The notes under the pieces are model-generated. The model saw only the letters and a program-made list of their open reading frames with translations, was not told the DNA's origin and made no database searches. DNA of 64,000 nt from Patagioenas fasciata (taxonomy: Eukaryota > Chordata > Aves > Columbiformes > Columbidae), in contig NC_092523.1 of the NCBI RefSeq assembly GCF_037038585.1, positions 48,687,501-48,751,500 on the forward strand. The letters run 5' to 3'. Of this stretch, positions 61,501 to 64,000 are shown piece after piece. The position numbers and the translations under genes were made by a program. How positions within the stretch are numbered: position 1 is the stretch's first letter; the number at the start of each line of letters is the position of its first letter.

Positions 61501-64000
61501 GGAGAAAAATTTTATTTGGGTCACCTTTTAACTAGTCCATCAAAAAAAAAAAACAAAACAAAACCAAGACACAAAATCAAAAGAGTAGAAGATTTTCATA
61601 TTTTTCCTTTTCCTTCACAGAAAGTAAGACCATCTATCATGCAGGTAAGAAAACAGTTTTTCATTATTCTAATTTAAAGAAGGGTTATGGAAGCTGTAAA
61701 CAGGGACAAATTTACCTGCTTTTTTTTTCAGGATGCTGTGACACTCTGTTCTTATCCTTTCATCTTTGATGCTCAGGCTAAGACCAAGATGTTACAGACA
61801 GATGCAGAACTACAAATGCAGGTAATCCTTCTCTCTCCCAATTTTCCTGCCACATGTCTTTTTTTCCTGCCTTCTGCATTGGTGCCTGCAAGGAGAGGAG
61901 TTCACTGGGCGTTAGTGTGTGCAGCATTTCATTGTTTCCATGATACAGGGGAGCAGAGTAGCTGGAAAGCCTATTTTTCCTGGATATTGCAGAGGCAGTG
62001 CTTGATATTTGGTAACATCAGAACTGCCAGATGTGCATGCTGTGAAAATTTAAACTATATAGGGAAGGAGTGATTGTGTATTTATGATAGTGCAAGGATA
62101 AGAAGTCAGGCCCTTGATTGTCAGGTTCCTTCAGAGTGGAAAACTGTCACCAGTTACTTGTGGCCATGGTGCCAGTTCCATGTAATATCCATCTTTTAGC
62201 TTTTCTATGGCCATTTGAACATACAGCCTGCAGCAAGGCAAAGAAGACTTGACCTGCCCTCAGAACCTACAGTCACCTTCTGCTTTCATTTTGTCAAACC
62301 TCTTGTGTGTATTTTTAGCAGCCTATTTTGTGAGCAGTGCACTGCTGTGAGGAATGTATCTGCCTTGTCTTGGCAGGAGAGCAGGCTGGTAAAGGCTTTG
62401 TGGCCTTGAGAGATAGAATCTTTATGAAGACAATCAATTAGAGGCCAAAGAAACCAGTACTTCTGTGGGTGTCGGAAGGTGAAAGCCTGGTTTCCAGTGG
62501 ATTTCTGTTTTAGGGTTCAACTGACTTTTAAACTGAATTTACAAAAGTGTATTTGCTATGGATGATGTGTGAGAATAAAAATACTATGTGTGATCAAAGC
62601 TTTGACTGGACTTTGTGCCTTACCCAATGCCAGAAAATCCATGTAGATGGAAGCTTTGAATTGTATGCAATGGGTTCTTTGGTGCCTTGCAAGGTGTGGT
62701 TGTCAGTTGGCTTTTCGTTTGGTATGTTAGTAACCCTGCTTTCCCTCTTGGACTCTGACTCTTATGAGGGTTGTGTTCACACTGAGTTTCTTGCCTCAAT
62801 AAGAGCATGAATAAAGTGTCCTTCCCACCCACCTGGCTGACGTCAAAAGTGTTCAGGAATTTGGTGTGTCTGCTCAAATTTGCTGAATTGATCAGTGGAC
62901 TCAAAAGGTGTTGATGTGGGAAATGGTGAAGGGGACAACTAGGCAACACATGCACGCACACGTGTGAGCATGTAGTCCTTGTACCCTGGGGGAACCAAAC
63001 TAAGAGAGTAAGGAAAAAAGGAACACCAGGCACATAGTTTTTAACTATTGACCTTCCATAGGAAGAAGGGAGCTGAGCAGCAGCTGGTTTTCACCTCTTT
63101 CATATTTATAGGTTGCAATAAATGGTGCAAATTTGCAGAATGTCTTCATGCTTCTCACCCTGGAGCCTCTGCTGGCCAGAAGCCCTTTCCTGGTACTTCA
63201 TGTTCGCAGGAGCAACTTAGTCGGTGATGCTTTAAGGGAGCTGAGCATCCATTCAGACATTGATTTGAAAAAGCCTCTTAAAGTAAGTTTTCCCTGCGCC
63301 TTTAGCACCTTCTCACCCAGCTGACATTTCTGCAGCCTTTTAGCCCTTCATTATACCACCTCACCATTTCATTTCATTTTCATTCTCCGAAGGTGTAGCA
63401 CACAGGGACACTTGATCTAGTCAGTGCTGGGGTTGAGTCTTTCTCCTCTCCAACTCCCAGAGTGTTTTGGCAGTGAACAGTTTACAAGAAGGCAAGGAGG
63501 GGGTTTACAGTATTTCCCTGGTGTGTCTACTGTGTAAGGAGTGAGGGAGGAAACATTTATATGATATTATTCAGACTCTGTTTTGCTCTTCTGTGGGAGC
63601 AGGCCACTTACAATAGAACATGTTTTAACTCTGAGAGGTTGCTACAAAATTCAGCAGCTGCTTTCATGTTGCTGCTTCTGTTGTTGGGTGGACAGGTGGT
63701 TATTTATGATTTGCATAACATTTTCACAACATGTGATTTGCCATCCCCTGTTCTCTTTCCCTTCCTACAAGCAGAGCACTGAACGAGGCTCATGGGTTGT
63801 GATGGGTTTGGGTATGTTAGACAAATTGCTTTTTGTGGCTCTCTGTTAGAAGGATGTCTGATTCACTCAGTCTCAGGTCGGCATCCCTGTTACTGACCTG
63901 CTTTTTCTACAGGTCATCTTTGATGGTGAAGAAGCTGTTGATGCTGGAGGAGTGACGAAGGAGTTTTTCCTCCTGCTGTTAAAAGAACTCCTCAACCCCA
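28539..64000 (+). CDS. HERC3: HERC3, RCC1-like and HECT domain E3 ubiquitin ligase, 3' partial
   Basis: Coding exons: 28539-28764 (exon starts 28507), 44907-45066, 46484-46560, 47137-47358, 50414-50505, 51495-51625, 52268-52428, 52955-53031, 53764-53888, 54428-54487, 56857-56968, 57695-57884, 59552-59715, 60221-60334, 61621-61644, 61732-61821, 63112-63282, 63913-64000. They join without frame breaks to 761 residues of a protein that is about 1,050 residues long in human. The ATG opens [15 protein letters not shown], the HERC3 N-terminus, and similarity to the human protein as I recall it is very high throughout. HERC3 is a ubiquitin ligase of the cytoplasm and vesicles that binds ubiquilins, and it is reported to act on NF-kB RelA. 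The catalytic half of the HECT domain lies beyond the window. HERC3 is the downstream paralogue of the HERC5/6-type gene. Confidence 0.95.
34377..34457 (+). repeat. T/G-rich low-complexity tract
   Basis: GTTGGTGG-type repeats pass into GTGTGTG and then a long T run. It resembles the T/G-rich tract at 4968-5068 in the upstream gene. It is probably a simple repeat. Confidence 0.75.
42275..42670 (-). mobile_element. CR1 fragment, minus strand
   Basis: On the plus strand the segment opens TCATAGAATAG and TTGGAAGGAGCC, then CCAGCCTGGCCTTGAATG and CTCCAGGCTGAACAACCCCA. This is the reverse complement of a CR1 3' region. A run of about 19 A interrupts it near 42470. Confidence 0.88.
43802..44086 (+). 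mobile_element. CR1 3' fragment, plus strand
   Basis: Contains GGAAATGGCCTCAAGTGGC, GGCATTGGAACAGGCTACCC, GGAGGTGTTTAAAAGACATG and TTTTCCAACCTAAATGATTC, ending ATTCTATG. These are diagnostic of the last 300 bp of CR1. It has no coding capacity. Confidence 0.92.
47950..47987 (+). mobile_element. Short CR1 3' tail
   Basis: GGTCTTTTCCAACCTAAATG followed by two ATTCTGTG/TTCTGTG units, the CR1 terminus. Little or nothing of the rest of the element is recognisable upstream. It lies in the HERC3 intron after exon 47137-47358. Confidence 0.75.
49169..49239 (+). repeat. 71-bp dispersed repeat, copy 2
   Basis: Ungapped match of about 90% to 20892-20962, same orientation. It lies about 280 bp before a minus-strand CR1 fragment in a HERC3 intron. 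Confidence 0.7.
49519..49720 (-). mobile_element. CR1 3' fragment, minus strand
   Basis: The plus strand opens AGAATCATAGAATCATTTTG, continues AAGATCATCAAGTCCGACC and ACTCCACCGCTGCCCTGGGC, and ends near TGAAGAATTTTTTCCTAATA. This is the reverse complement of a CR1 end, in the HERC3 intron 47359-50413. Confidence 0.92.
50925..51075 (+). mobile_element. Old MIR-like (CORE) SINE remnant
   Basis: The order of fragments resembles MIR: TTTAGTGGACAGAGGACAGG, GGCTAGGATTTGGAAGACC, CCTTGCCTCTGCC, GTGTTACTTCC, then ACTGTAAAAT. It is strongly diverged, so the call rests on this order of short matches. Confidence 0.6.
52597..52622 (+). repeat. 26-bp exact direct repeat, copy 1
   Basis: Identical over 26 bases to 53890-53915. 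It lies mid-intron between HERC3 exons 52268-52428 and 52955-53031. Confidence 0.85.
53890..53915 (+). repeat. 26-bp exact direct repeat, copy 2, at a HERC3 splice donor
   Basis: Identical to 52597-52622, 1,293 bp downstream. It begins with the T of the GT donor of exon 53764-53888 and so includes most of that 5' splice site. Confidence 0.85.
60765..60960 (+). mobile_element. MIR-like SINE remnant
   Basis: Shows the MIR series: a tRNA-like head (GGCTAGGGGACTG, GGGTTCTGTTCCTGGCTCTT), then CTGGGTGATCTTGGGTAAG, CCCTTCACCTC and TTTCCAAATCTGTAAGA. It is better preserved than the copy at 50925-51075 and has the same orientation. It lies in HERC3 intron 60335-61620. Confidence 0.75.
61621..61644 (+). 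other. HERC3: 24-nt in-frame microexon of HERC3
   Basis: Eight codons (KVRPSIMQ) are flanked by a strong acceptor (CCTTCACAG) and donor (GTAAGA), in phase 0 on both sides. Human HERC3 has almost the same eight residues at this place. The following exon starts only 87 bp later. Confidence 0.9.
63112..64000 (+). other. HERC3: Start of the HERC3 HECT domain (N-lobe), cut by the window edge
   Basis: Exon 63112-63282 gives [20 protein letters not shown] and [14 protein letters not shown]. Exon 63913-64000 gives [17 protein letters not shown] and KELLNP, the standard HECT N-lobe opening. The window ends one base into the next codon. E2-binding residues and the catalytic Cys are not in view. Confidence 0.93.

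Larger units (their letters stand above)
53764..61821 (+). other. HERC3: Middle-region exons of HERC3
   Basis: Exons from 53764 to 61821 encode about residues 383-675 between the propeller and HECT. Landmarks are [16 protein letters not shown] (54428-54487), [17 protein letters not shown] (56857-56968), [10 protein letters not shown] (57695-57884), WWSQVCP and [14 protein letters not shown] (59552-59715), [19 protein letters not shown] (60221-60334) and [14 protein letters not shown] (61732-61821). All show the family exon phases. Confidence 0.92.

Noticed and set aside
1-64000. CRISPR arrays, operons, insertion sequences, tRNA or rRNA genes
   Set aside because: None seen. The gene structure is that of a vertebrate nuclear genome, and the only tRNA-like sequences are diverged MIR-type SINE heads.

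Overview
The window is nuclear DNA of an amniote, most likely a bird. Coding regions are split into many short exons with GT...AG introns. The interspersed repeats are mainly CR1-type LINE copies ending in the octamer-like ATTCTRTG tail, and two old MIR-like SINE remnants are also present. The two large genes are small HERC E3 ligases flanking PYURF and PIGY, which recalls the HERC6-HERC5-PIGY-HERC3 neighbourhood of human chromosome 4. No prokaryotic, organellar or viral gene was seen.

Layout. (1) 96-17698, plus strand: a HERC5/HERC6-type ligase whose first coding exon or exons lie before the window. I place 22 coding exons, with RCC1-like blades at 96-4563, a middle region at 4856-10272 and the HECT domain at 10353-17698. 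(2) 12734-13422, minus strand: the bicistronic PYURF-PIGY gene, lying wholly inside one 3,085-bp intron (10476-13560) of that HERC gene. (3) 17699 to about 24060: spacer with a CR1 copy (21955-23284) and one copy of an unidentified 71-bp dispersed repeat. (4) About 23500-24880: CpG-rich promoter region of HERC3, with an inverted CCAAT box and a probable untranslated first exon ending at 24142. (5) 28539-64000, plus strand: HERC3, with 18 coding exons in the window and the rest of its HECT domain beyond the right edge. Its coding intron 1 is 16 kb long and holds two CR1 fragments.

How the genes relate. The two HERC genes are tandem paralogues: exon order and intron phases match, and six exons have identical lengths. 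HERC proteins pair an RCC1-like propeller with a C-terminal HECT ubiquitin or ubiquitin-like ligase. PYURF is a Trm112-like protein linked to mitochondrial methyltransferases, and PIGY is a small membrane subunit of the first enzyme of GPI-anchor synthesis. The most unusual feature is the position of PYURF/PIGY: nested and antisense inside the HERC5/6-type gene, with its CpG-rich promoter abutting and probably overlapping two HECT exons. Exon positions were inferred by eye from reading frame, splice consensus and recalled family similarity; no alignment or transcript data were available.
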